In this document: positions 51,150 through 60,206 of the stretch, one piece after another
Numbering within the stretch: position 1 is the stretch's first letter
How the letters are laid out: each line of letters opens with the position of its first letter
Origin: Noviluteimonas lactosilytica
GTDB taxonomy: Bacteria > Pseudomonadota > Gammaproteobacteria > Xanthomonadales > Xanthomonadaceae
NCBI RefSeq assembly: GCF_020866925.1
Contig: NZ_JAJGAK010000001.1
Coordinates: forward strand, 1 to 64,000
DNA: 64,000 bases
Direction of reading: 5' to 3'
Notes under the pieces: model-generated
Databases searched by the model: none
Seen by the model: only the letters and a program-made list of their open reading frames with translations
What the model was told of the DNA's origin: nothing
Program-made: the position numbers and the translations under genes

Positions 51150-54100
51150 TCAGTCGACGTTGAGGGCGGTGACGGTCGCCGCCGCGGGCGACGCCTGCTT
51201 GCCGCGCGCACGCGCGATGGTGCGGGCCGTGCCCAGGCGCAGGTCGTCGAGCATCGCGTAGATCGTCGGCAGGAACAGCAGGCTCACCACCGTCGAGAAC
51301 GCGAGGCCGCCGGCGATCGCGCGCGCCATCGGGTAGTACGCGGGACCGTCGCCGGCCATCTGGGTGTTGCCGACCGCGATCGGCACCATCGCCAGGATCG
51401 CCGTGCCCATCGTCATCAGGATCGGGCGCAGGCGCTCCTTGCTGCCTTCCACCAACGCATCCGTGCGGGACAGTCCTCGTCGACGCAGGTTGTTGATGTG
51501 TTCGACCATCACGATGCCGTTGTTCACCACCACGCCCATCAGCACCAGGATGCCGATGAAGGCCATGATGTTGAACTCGGTGCCGGTCAGCCAGAACAGC
51601 CAGTACACGCCGAAGATCGAGAACAGCACGCCGCTCATGATCGCCGAGGGGAACAGCAGCGATTCGAACACCGCGGCCATCACCACGTAGATCATCACCA
51701 GCGCGAGCACGAGGTTCATCATCATCTGCTTGACGGCCTCCTCGTCGCTCATGAACTCCGGCCGTTCGAACGAGTAGCTGTAGCCCGGCGGGAAGCCTTC
51801 CCGCGCCTTGCCCAGCGTTTCGTCGATGGCCTTGCGCGAATCCGGCTGCGTGACCTTATCCGCGATGCCTGCCGTGATCGTGAGCGTGGTCTGGCGGTTG
51901 GTGCGCTCGATCGACGACGCGGACGGGCGCACCGCCACGTTGACCATCGCGAGCAGCGGCACGCTGCGGCCATCCGCCGCACGCACGGTGAAGCTGGCCA
52001 GGTCCTCGGTGCCGTAATCGTCGGCGCCCGCGAAACGCACCCACACGGGCACTTCGATGTCGCCGCGACGGAACTCGCGCAACGGCGCGCCGCGCAACGC
52101 CAGGCCGACGAAGGTCGCCACGTCGTTCGCGGTGAAGCCGAAGGCCGCCGCGCGTTCGCGGTCCACCTGCACGGTGAGTTCGCTGTTCTGGTCGCCGCTG
52201 TCGATGCGCACGTCGCGCAGTTCCGGGCGGCGCGCGAGCAACGGCACGACATCCTGCGCGATCTCGTTGAGCGTCTGCGTCGAGTCGCCCACCAGCATCA
52301 CCTGGATTTCCTTGCCGTCGTTGCCGCCTTCCATGCCGCCCTGGTTGCCGATGCCGATGGTGGCGCGCGCCGACTTCGGCATCTCCTTGCGCATCGTCTC
52401 GGTGATCTTCGCGATCTCTTCCCCGTCCTTGGTCGACAGCTTGACGTTGGTGCCCGCCCAGCCCTGCTCGCGGTAGCGCGAGAAGACCTGGTCGATGTGG
52501 AAGTCCTTGCGGTGCGCGTCGAGGTACTGTTCGACCTTGAGGATCTCGGCCGACATCTGCTCCTTCGTGTAGGCGCCCTTCCACTGGTAGTAGATGTCGA
52601 TCTCGCCGAGGTCGTCGCCGCCGAACATGTTCGACTTCGTCCACATCATCGGGCCGATGCTCACCACCACGATCATCAGGATGCCGAGCACGCTCAGGCC
52701 GCGGTGTTCCAGCGTCCAGCGCAGCAGGCCGGCGTAGCGGCGCTGCAGGCGCGAGATCACGCCGTTCTCGTTGCGCACCGCCGGCGGCGTCTTCATGCGC
52801 GCCGACAGCATCGGGATCAGGCTCACGGCCACCAGCCACGAAGCGAGCAGCGATACGCAGATAGTGATGGCGATCTGGCCCATGTAGATGCTGATCATGT
52901 TCTTTTCGCCGAACAGGTTCGGCACGAACACGATGCAGTGGCACAGCGTGCCCGCCGACAGCGCGATGGCGACGTGGCGCGTGCCGATGATCGAGGCGAG
53001 CACGGGCTGTCCGCCGAGGCGTTCGCGCTCCTGGTAGATGCTCTCCACCACCACGACCGCGTTGTCGACCAGCATGCCGATCGCCAGCAGCAGGCCCATC
53101 ATCGTCAGCACGTTCAGCGTGATGCCGACGAAGTACATGAAGCCCAGCGTCATGATGAAGCAGATCGGGATCGCGAGCGTCACCATCAGCGTCGACGGCC
53201 AGTGGCGCAGGAAGAAGTACAGCACCGCGATCGACAGCAGCAGGCCGATGCCGCCGGCTTCGGCGAGGCCGAGCAGCGAACCGGTGACGCTTTCGCCGGC
53301 GTCCCATTGCACGAGCATGTCGAGGTCGGGAACGCCGCCTTCCTGCTCGATCAACGCGAGTTCGGCGCGCACGCGGCGCGAGACGTCGACGAGATTGGCG
53401 TCGCGTTCCTTGTACACGTCGATGCCGACCGCCGGGCGTCCGTCGAGGCGACGGCCGTAGGGCATCTTCTCCGGCTTCAGGCGCACCTCGGCGACATCCG
53501 ACAACCGCACGCCGGGCCCGAGTACGACATCGCGCAACTGCTGCAGGTCGGCGAGTTCGCCGATCGGCTGCACGCGCAGGCGTTGCACGCCGTCGTCGAT
53601 CTGGCCCGCGGACACCGAGAAGTTGATCGCGCGCAGCGTCGCGTCGAGTTCGTTGAGCGCCAGGCCGTGTGCGTTGAGGCGGTCCTGGTCGATCGCGATC
53701 TCGACTTCGTTCTGCGGCGCGCCTTCGACTTCGACCTTCGCCACGCCCGGGATGCGCTCCAGGCGCCGCTTGTAGATGCGGTCGATGCGGTCGAATTCCT
53801 TGGTCAGGTCCAGCGTCCTGCTGGTCAGGCGCAGTTCGAGCGCGGGCTCGTCGCTGGTCGACCACTTCCACACGTAGTAACGCTGCAGATCGTCGGGCAG
53901 GTCGTTGCGGATCGCGTCGATGCGTTCGCGCGCTTCGGCCGCGGCGATCTCGATGTCGCGGTCCCAGTCGGAGAACATCAGGAACACGCTGCCCTGCTCC
54001 GACGTCGCCTCGCTCTGCATCGACTTGACGTCGGTCATGGTCGAGAGCGTTTCCTCGACCGGGCGCAGGATCGTGCGTTCCACTTCTTCCGGCGTGGAGC

Positions 54101-54257
54101 CCGCGTACGGCATCTGCACGAAGAGGAACGGCGCCGACACGTCGGGCATCGCCTCCAGCGGCAGGCGCACCGCCGCGATCAGGCCGACGACCACCATCGA
54201 CACGAACAGCATGATGGTGGTGACGGGCCGCTTGATGCTGAGCTCGGCGATGCTCAC
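51150..54257 (-). CDS. RND transporter permease, second subunit
   Basis: A 1035 aa RND pump of the HAE1/AcrB group. The GTG start at 54257 overlaps the first pump gene stop (GTGA) and has GGAGG upstream. N-terminal SIKRPVTTIMLFVSMVVVGL, two periplasmic porter domains and twelve membrane helices are present. In the fourth helix the usual D-D proton pair reads D398-N399 (GMLVDNAV), and the partner Lys of the tenth helix is Asn (VVVNNGIV). The same change occurs in other HAE1 pumps. The substrate is unknown. Confidence 0.9.
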   Translation of the reverse strand: MSIAELSIKRPVTTIMLFVSMVVVGLIAAVRLPLEAMPDVSAPFLFVQMPYAGSTPEEVERTILRPVEETLSTMTDVKSMQSEATSEQGSVFLMFSDWDRDIEIAAAEARERIDAIRNDLPDDLQRYYVWKWSTSDEPALELRLTSRTLDLTKEFDRIDRIYKRRLERIPGVAKVEVEGAPQNEVEIAIDQDRLNAHGLALNELDATLRAINFSVSAGQIDDGVQRLRVQPIGELADLQQLRDVVLGPGVRLSDVAEVRLKPEKMPYGRRLDGRPAVGIDVYKERDANLVDVSRRVRAELALIEQEGGVPDLDMLVQWDAGESVTGSLLGLAEAGGIGLLLSIAVLYFFLRHWPSTLMVTLAIPICFIMTLGFMYFVGITLNVLTMMGLLLAIGMLVDNAVVVVESIYQERERLGGQPVLASIIGTRHVAIALSAGTLCHCIVFVPNLFGEKNMISIYMGQIAITICVSLLASWLVAVSLIPMLSARMKTPPAVRNENGVISRLQRRYAGLLRWTLEHRGLSVLGILMIVVVSIGPMMWTKSNMFGGDDLGEIDIYYQWKGAYTKEQMSAEILKVEQYLDAHRKDFHIDQVFSRYREQGWAGTNVKLSTKDGEEIAKITETMRKEMPKSARATIGIGNQGGMEGGNDGKEIQVMLVGDSTQTLNEIAQDVVPLLARRPELRDVRIDSGDQNSELTVQVDRERAAAFGFTANDVATFVGLALRGAPLREFRRGDIEVPVWVRFAGADDYGTEDLASFTVRAADGRSVPLLAMVNVAVRPSASSIERTNRQTTLTITAGIADKVTQPDSRKAIDETLGKAREGFPPGYSYSFERPEFMSDEEAVKQMMMNLVLALVMIYVVMAAVFESLLFPSAIMSGVLFSIFGVYWLFWLTGTEFNIMAFIGILVLMGVVVNNGIVMVEHINNLRRRGLSRTDALVEGSKERLRPILMTMGTAILAMVPIAVGNTQMAGDGPAYYPMARAIAGGLAFSTVVSLLFLPTIYAMLDDLRLGTARTIARARGKQASPAAATVTALNVD

Positions 54258-57200
54258 GAGTGGGCCTCCGGCGCCGCGTCGCCACCGCTGCCGTTGAGGG
54301 GATCCTGGTCGTGCTCGATCAGCGTCTTCGCGGCCTTCGCATCGGCGCGCTGCTTGCGCAGTTTCTGCGCGTAGTACTCGTCCGAGCGGCGATCCAGCAG
54401 GTCGTACACGACCGGGATCACGACCAGCGTCAGCATCGTGGAGACCATCAGGCCGCCGATCACGGTGATCGCCATCGGCGAGCGCACTTCCGCGCCTTCG
54501 CCGAAGGCGAGCGCCAGCGGCAGGAAGCCGAACAGCGTGCACAACGTGGTCATCGCGATCGGACGCAGGCGCGAGCGCGCACCCTGGATCAGGGCCTCGT
54601 GCTTCGGCACGCCTTCCTCGCGCAGCTGGTTCACCTTGTCGATGAGGATGATCGCGTTCTTCACCACCAGGCCGACCAGCAGGATCAGGCCGATGAACAC
54701 CACCACCGAGATCGCCGAGTTGGTGATCAGCAGCGCGAGCACCGCACCCACCAGCGCGAGCGGGATGGTGAACAGGATGACGAACGGGTGCAGCAGCGAT
54801 TCGAACTGCGAGGCCATCACCAGGTAGACGAGGAACACCGCGAGGCCGAACGCGAACATCAGCGACTTCACCGAGCGCGTCAGTTCCTCGCCCTGGCCGC
54901 CGATGTGCATGCCGACGTCGGCGCCGAGCGGCGACTCGCGCACCATCGTCTCGACTTCCTGCACCGCCGTGCCGAGGTCGATGTCGCGCAGGTTCGCCGA
55001 CACGATCGCCACGCGCACCTGGTCGGCGCGGTGGATCTCGCTCGGGCCCGTGCCCGCGACGACTTCGGCCACCGACGACAGGCGCACCGGCGTGCTGCTG
55101 TTCGGATTGACGATCAGGTTGCGGATGTCGTCGACCGACCTGCGATCGGTTTCCTGCGCGCGCACCAGCACGTCGATCTTGCGATCGCGGAAGGAGTAGC
55201 GCGTGGCGACTTCGCCGCGCACCTTCTTCACCACGACGTCGGCGATCTGGCGCGTGGTCAGGCCCAGCGACGCGGCGCGGTCCTGGTCGAAGCGGATCTG
55301 GATCTCGGGGAAGCCCTGCTCCACCGTCGAGGTCACGTCGGCGTAGTGCGGGTTCGCGCGCAGCATCGTCGCGAGTTTGCGACCCGCGGCTTCGATCTGC
55401 GGCAGGTCCGCGCCCTGCAGTTCGATTTCCAGCGGCGTCGAAAGGCTGAAGAGTTCCGGACGGCTGAAGTCGAGCTGCGCGTCGGTGCGGCCCTGCATGC
55501 TGTCGCGGAGTTTCTCGGTGAGTTGCGCTTCGATCTTCTCGCTGCCGCCGTCCTTCATCACCGCGGTGAGCTTGGCGATGTTCTCGCCGCTCTCGGTCGG
55601 GCTCGCATCCAGGCGCGTGCCGGTGCCGCTCACGCCGTACAGTGCGTTGAGATGCTCGTCCTTGCCGTGTTCGCGCTGCAACCCCTGCACGACGCGATCG
55701 GTGTCGCGCAGCGGCGTACCGGGCGGCAGCTTCACGGTCATCTCGAAACGATCCTGCGCGAGCTGCGGGATCAGGTCCGCGCCGAGCAGCGGCACGCACA
55801 GCAGCGTGGCGAGGAACGCACCGGTGGCGATCGCGACGACCTTGCGCGGATGCGCGAGGGCGTTGGGCAGCGTGCGCAGGTACAGCGCTTCGAGGCGCTC
55901 GTAGATGCCCATCGCGAAGCGGCTGAAGGCGTGCATCACCGGACCGACGACAGCGGAGACGCCACGCCACGCCTTCACGAACAACCAGAAGATCCCGAAG
56001 AACAGGTTGCGCAGCGCCCAGCCGATGCCGCGGCCGGTGGCGGCGACGGGCTTCTGCCACTTCTTGTCCGGCGTCCACTGCGGATGCGGCGCTTCTTCCT
56101 TGAACGCGAGCGGCGCGCGGCCGCGGATCGAGGACAGCATCGGGATCAGCGTCATCGACACGACCAGCGAGATCGCGATGGCGAGCGCAACGGTCAGCGC
56201 CTGGTCGCGGAACAACTGGCCGGCGATGCCTTCGACGAACACCAGCGGCAGGAACACCGCGATCGTGGTCAGCGTCGACGCAACGACGGCCATGCTCACT
56301 TCGCGCGTGCCGGCGATCGCGGCTTCGACGACGCCGAGTCCGCGTTCGCGCGCCTTGGCGATCGATTCGAGCACGACGATCGAGTCGTCGACCACGAGAC
56401 CTGTTGCGAGCGCGAGGCCGCCGAGCGACATCACGTTGAGGCTCAGGTCGAACTGGTCCATGAAAAAGAACGTGGTGACGATCGACACCGGCAGCGACAG
56501 GCCGACGACGAACGTGCTCCAGCCGTCGCGCAGGAACAGGAAGATGATCAGGATCGCGAGCGCGCCGCCGACCACCGCATCCCATTTCACGTCGCTGATC
56601 GCGTGGCGGATGAACTGCGACTGGTCGTCGATGACCGTCAGTTCGATGTCCGGCGGCATCTGCTTCTTGATCGTCTCGATCTGCGCCGCGATGGCGTCGG
56701 CGGTGGCGACGGTGTTGGCGTCGCCTTCCTTGTAGATCGCGAGTTCGACGGCTTCATGGCCGCCGAGGCGAATGATCGCTTCGCGTTCCTTGTAACCCTG
56801 GCGAACGTCGGCGATGTCCTTCAGGCGAATGGGCCTGCCGCCGGCGACGGCGGCTCCGCCCGACGACGCGCCCTGCACCGACGCCGCCGCGGCCATCGCC
56901 GCCGCATTGCCGGTCGCTGCGGCCACGCGCGCCATTTCGTCGGCCGCGCTCGACGCACCACCGGCACCTGCGGCCTGCGTGGTGACGAGCATGTCGCGGA
57001 TTTCGTCGACGGTCGCGAACTGGTTGACCGTGCGCACGAGGAAACGCTGCGAGCCTTCTTCCAGGCGACCGCCGGAGATGTTGATGTTCTCCTGCTGCAG
57101 GCGCTGGATGACGGTGTCGATCGGCAGGTTGAGCTGCGCGAGCTTCTGCTGGTCGATGTCGACCTGCACTTCGTCCTCGAGACCGCCGCCGACCTTGACC

Positions 57201-57751
57201 GCGGCGACGCCTTCGACCGGTTCGAGCTTCTTCTTCAGGTCATCGTCGGCGTAGCGGCGCAGCGCGGTGAGCGCGGCCTGCGAATCGCGCGCCTTGTTGG
57301 CGAGCACGAGGCGCATGATCGGCGCCGTCGACGGATTGAAGCGCAACAGGACCGGCGGCTTGGCTTCGAGCGGAAGCGCGAGCGCTTCCATCTTGTCGCG
57401 CACTTCCAGGCTCGCCTTGTCCATGTCGGTGCCCCAGGCGAACTCGAGCACGACGTCGCTCTGCCCGGTGCGCGAAACCGACTTGAGTTTGCGCAAGCCC
57501 TTCACCACGCCGACGGCTTCTTCCACCGGCTCGGTGATCAGCGTTTCGATTTCCGCGGGCGCGGCGCCCGTGTATTCGGTGCGCACCGTCAGCGTCGGAT
57601 AGCTGAGATCGGGCAGCAGGTTGACCTTCAGGTTCGACAGCGCGATCAGGCCGAAGAGGAAGAAGGTGAGCGTCGCCATCATCACCGTGACGCGGCGACG
57701 GGTGGAGAATTCGACGACGCTGAACGATGCAGAGTCTGTGGTGTGGTTCAC
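54254..57751 (-). CDS. RND transporter permease, first subunit
   Basis: An 1165 aa RND pump, longer than the usual 1030-1050. FSTRRRVTVMMATLTFFLFG starts the first helix. The proton-relay residues are intact: D455-D456 (GLVVDDSIV) and Lys in VVKNAIILID. An Ala/Gly/Ser-rich insert spans about residues 258-306 in the first porter domain. A second addition of about 75 residues, basic and with an amphipathic stretch, follows the sixth helix. It lies between the adaptor gene and the second pump gene. Confidence 0.92.
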   Translation of the reverse strand: MNHTTDSASFSVVEFSTRRRVTVMMATLTFFLFGLIALSNLKVNLLPDLSYPTLTVRTEYTGAAPAEIETLITEPVEEAVGVVKGLRKLKSVSRTGQSDVVLEFAWGTDMDKASLEVRDKMEALALPLEAKPPVLLRFNPSTAPIMRLVLANKARDSQAALTALRRYADDDLKKKLEPVEGVAAVKVGGGLEDEVQVDIDQQKLAQLNLPIDTVIQRLQQENINISGGRLEEGSQRFLVRTVNQFATVDEIRDMLVTTQAAGAGGASSAADEMARVAAATGNAAAMAAAASVQGASSGGAAVAGGRPIRLKDIADVRQGYKEREAIIRLGGHEAVELAIYKEGDANTVATADAIAAQIETIKKQMPPDIELTVIDDQSQFIRHAISDVKWDAVVGGALAILIIFLFLRDGWSTFVVGLSLPVSIVTTFFFMDQFDLSLNVMSLGGLALATGLVVDDSIVVLESIAKARERGLGVVEAAIAGTREVSMAVVASTLTTIAVFLPLVFVEGIAGQLFRDQALTVALAIAISLVVSMTLIPMLSSIRGRAPLAFKEEAPHPQWTPDKKWQKPVAATGRGIGWALRNLFFGIFWLFVKAWRGVSAVVGPVMHAFSRFAMGIYERLEALYLRTLPNALAHPRKVVAIATGAFLATLLCVPLLGADLIPQLAQDRFEMTVKLPPGTPLRDTDRVVQGLQREHGKDEHLNALYGVSGTGTRLDASPTESGENIAKLTAVMKDGGSEKIEAQLTEKLRDSMQGRTDAQLDFSRPELFSLSTPLEIELQGADLPQIEAAGRKLATMLRANPHYADVTSTVEQGFPEIQIRFDQDRAASLGLTTRQIADVVVKKVRGEVATRYSFRDRKIDVLVRAQETDRRSVDDIRNLIVNPNSSTPVRLSSVAEVVAGTGPSEIHRADQVRVAIVSANLRDIDLGTAVQEVETMVRESPLGADVGMHIGGQGEELTRSVKSLMFAFGLAVFLVYLVMASQFESLLHPFVILFTIPLALVGAVLALLITNSAISVVVFIGLILLVGLVVKNAIILIDKVNQLREEGVPKHEALIQGARSRLRPIAMTTLCTLFGFLPLALAFGEGAEVRSPMAITVIGGLMVSTMLTLVVIPVVYDLLDRRSDEYYAQKLRKQRADAKAAKTLIEHDQDPLNGSGGDAAPEAHS

Positions 57752-57782
57752 GCGCGGGCTCCGGGCCTGGGGCGGTCGTCGA

Positions 57783-58922
57783 TCAACGCGCGGCGGTCGC
57801 GGCGGCGACGCCCTTGCCGGCGGCAGCCGGCGCGGCGGGCTTCTGGTCGCCGACGATGGTCACCGGGCTGCCTTCGCGCAGCGCGACCTTGCCCGCGGTG
57901 ACGACCTGGTCGCCGACCTTCAGGCCATCGCGCACTTCGGCCCACTGGCCATCGAGGTAGCCGAGCTTCACCGGCACGCGCACGGCCTTGCCCTGCTTCA
58001 CCGCGAACACGGCGGCCTCGCCTTCGTCTTCGAGCAACGCGACGCGCGGCACGACGAGCGCGTCGGTGCGCTGGTCGTAGTCGATGCGGATGCGGCCGAA
58101 CATGCCGGGCTGCAGCGCACCGCCGCCGTCGAACGTGCAGATCACGCGGAACGTGCCGCTGCCCGCGTCGACGACCGGCGCGATGCGATCGATCGTGCCC
58201 TGGAACTTCTTGCCGGGCAGTGCGTCGACCGCGAGGTCGACCGTCAGGCCAGACTGCAACGTGGCAACTTCGCGTTCGGGCACGTTGAGCGTGGCTTCCA
58301 GTTGCGAGTTGTCGACGATGCGGAAGATCGGCGTGTTGATCTGCACGAAGTTGCCGTCCTTGATCTTGCGCTCGGCGATCACGCCGGAGATCGGCGCGAC
58401 GACGTTGGCGTACGACAGTTCGAGGTTGGCGAGGCGGTTGGCCGCGCGTGCGTTCTCGAGGTCGAAGCGGATGGTGTCGATGTCGTTGGCGCTCATCAGC
58501 TTCTGCTCGGCGAGCGTGACCGAACGCTTGTAGTTGGCTTCGAGCTTGTTCATCAACGCGGCGGTCTGCGCGGCCTGCAACTGGGCGCGCGAGGCGTCCA
58601 GGCGCACGAGCGGCTGGCCGGCCTTCACCTGCTGGCCTTCCTCGACCAGCACGTCGAGCGCGACGCCGGAGGTCTTGGCGACCACCTGCGATTCGCCGCG
58701 GGCTTCGAGCGGCGCGGTGCCGGTGTAGCTGGCCGCGATCGGCCGCTTGGCGGCGGCCATGACCTCGACCGGGATGGCGTCGGGGCCCTTGTCCCCTTCC
58801 TTGTCCTTGGCCATGGCGTCCCCGTCGCCCTTCTTGCAGGCAGAAAGCGCGAGGGTGCAGGCGATGAGGACGAGACCGGCGCGACGGATGAAGCGGCCGT
58901 TGGAGGAGGCAATGGCAGGCAT
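57783..58922 (-). CDS. RND periplasmic adaptor lipoprotein
   Basis: A 379 aa membrane-fusion protein. The lipobox L-A-L-S-A-C ends a signal peptide at Cys29. The order is typical: half lipoyl (ESQVVAKTSGVALDVLVEEGQQVKAGQPL), an alpha-hairpin (RAQLQAAQTAALMNKLEANYKRS), the second half lipoyl (YANVVAPISGVIAERKIKDG), beta-barrel and membrane-proximal domain. It links the pump pair to an outer-membrane channel encoded elsewhere. First gene of the three-gene operon. Start at 58922. Confidence 0.93.
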   Translation of the reverse strand: MPAIASSNGRFIRRAGLVLIACTLALSACKKGDGDAMAKDKEGDKGPDAIPVEVMAAAKRPIAASYTGTAPLEARGESQVVAKTSGVALDVLVEEGQQVKAGQPLVRLDASRAQLQAAQTAALMNKLEANYKRSVTLAEQKLMSANDIDTIRFDLENARAANRLANLELSYANVVAPISGVIAERKIKDGNFVQINTPIFRIVDNSQLEATLNVPEREVATLQSGLTVDLAVDALPGKKFQGTIDRIAPVVDAGSGTFRVICTFDGGGALQPGMFGRIRIDYDQRTDALVVPRVALLEDEGEAAVFAVKQGKAVRVPVKLGYLDGQWAEVRDGLKVGDQVVTAGKVALREGSPVTIVGDQKPAAPAAAGKGVAAATAAR

Positions 58923-59107
58923 GGAGGCAGACCCTTTGGGTGTTGTAGTCAAGTAAATCACTCCAACCTTCAGCCGCCATGCGCCATAGGTCATGGTGAC
59001 TTCACGGTGGATTTCTGGTGCGCGCGAACAAAGGCGCGATCGACGATAGGGATGCGTCGGACATCCAACCGGTTGCACGACGGGCTACGCGCGCGACGGC
59101 CACGCGT

Positions 59108-59138
59108 TTGCAGGTTCCATTCACGTGCAAGCTATACT
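59108..59138 (+). promoter_or_regulatory. Candidate promoter for the cytochrome genes
   Basis: TTGCAG at 59108-59113 and TATACT at 59133-59138, with a 19-base spacer that is longer than ideal. It lies in the 291-base gap between the divergent adaptor and cytochrome genes; nothing else is seen in that gap. Confidence 0.35.
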
Positions 59139-59213
59139 TCGCCGCTTGCAAGACGCGGACATGACGAACGCGTCGCGCAACATTCGAACACATTTCCTTT
59201 GCGGACTAACTCA

Positions 59214-59672
59214 ATGATGCGACCGCTGACGATCGCTGCCGGCCTGCTGCTGGCGCCCATGCTCCTCGCCCACGCGCAGCAGCCCGCCGCGCCCGCCACC
59301 GCCAAGCCGGCAGTTGCGACCACCGCCGCTGCGCCTGCCGCCGCTTCCACGGCCGCTGCGCCCGCCGCATCGACGACTGCCGCCACTCCCGCCGTTGCCG
59401 CGCCCGTCGCGCTGAAGGGGAATCCGGAAAACGGCCACCAGCTCGCCTTCACCTGCCGCGGTTGCCATGGCGTCGAGGGTTACAAGAACGCGTACCCGAG
59501 CTATCACGTGCCGCGCATCGGCGGCCAGTCGGAGCAGTACCTGACCAACGCGCTCACCGAATATCGCGAAGGCAAGCGCAAGCACCCGACGATGCAGGCG
59601 CAGGCGCAGAGTTTCTCCGCGCAGGACATCGCCGATCTCGCCGCCTATCTCTCGACCGTGACCGCGAAGTGA
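59214..59672 (+). CDS. Cytochrome c, class I
   Basis: A 152 aa periplasmic cytochrome. A signal peptide (residues 1-22, cleavage after AHA) is followed by an Ala/Pro/Thr linker (about 23-65) and a single heme domain with C-R-G-C-H near residue 81. The axial Met is probably in KHPTMQAQ. PRIGGQSEQYLTNALTEYREGKR resembles cytochrome c4/c553-type domains. It is probably an electron carrier to a terminal oxidase. The next gene is a related cytochrome. Confidence 0.9.
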   Translation: MMRPLTIAAGLLLAPMLLAHAQQPAAPATAKPAVATTAAAPAAASTAAAPAASTTAATPAVAAPVALKGNPENGHQLAFTCRGCHGVEGYKNAYPSYHVPRIGGQSEQYLTNALTEYREGKRKHPTMQAQAQSFSAQDIADLAAYLSTVTAK

Positions 59673-59680
59673 GCCGACCC

Positions 59681-60124
59681 ATGACGATCAAGAAGCCCGC
59701 GCTCGCCATCGCGCTGCTCACCCTCGCCCTTACCGCCTGCTCGGGCGCGGAAGCCCCGACGGCCGAAGCCGAAGGCGGCGCCGAAGCCCACGAAGCGGTG
59801 AAGTCTTCGTCGGCCGGCCTGCCCGGTGGCGACATCGAAGCCGGCAAGACACTCGCGGCCAGCAAGAATGCGACCACCGGCCAGGCGTGCGTGGATTGCC
59901 ACGGCGCCGACGGCAACGCGCCGATCGATCCGAGCTATCCGAAGATCGGCGGTCAGTACGCCGACTACCTCGAACACGCGCTGCTGGCCTACCGCAAGGG
60001 CGATCGCCAGCATCCGCTGATGGCGTCGCAGGCGAAGGACCTCACCGACCAGCAGATCGCCGACCTCGGCGCGTACTTCCAGTCGGTGCCGGGCCAGTTG
60101 GCCGACCTGCACGAAATGGAATAA
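59681..60124 (+). CDS. Cytochrome c lipoprotein
   Basis: A 147 aa protein with lipobox L-T-L-A-L-T-A-C at residues 13-20, so it is probably membrane-anchored by lipid. A Glu/Ala linker precedes the heme domain with C-V-D-C-H; the axial Met is likely in [28 protein letters not shown] is parallel to the upstream protein, so the two arose by duplication. The genes are 8 bases apart and end at a strong terminator. Confidence 0.9.
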   Translation: MTIKKPALAIALLTLALTACSGAEAPTAEAEGGAEAHEAVKSSSAGLPGGDIEAGKTLAASKNATTGQACVDCHGADGNAPIDPSYPKIGGQYADYLEHALLAYRKGDRQHPLMASQAKDLTDQQIADLGAYFQSVPGQLADLHEME

Positions 60125-60150
60125 GGCTTCACCGCCTCGCTTCAACGACG

Positions 60151-60180
60151 ACGGCCCGCGCAAGCGGGCCGTTTTCGTTT
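60151..60180 (+). terminator. Intrinsic terminator of the cytochrome pair
   Basis: A 9-bp stem ACGGCCCGC/GCGGGCCGT with tetraloop GCAA (60151-60172), followed by TTTCGTTT. Confidence 0.85.
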
Positions 60181-60206
60181 GCGACGTCGCACGCGGCGTT
60201 CGCGAA

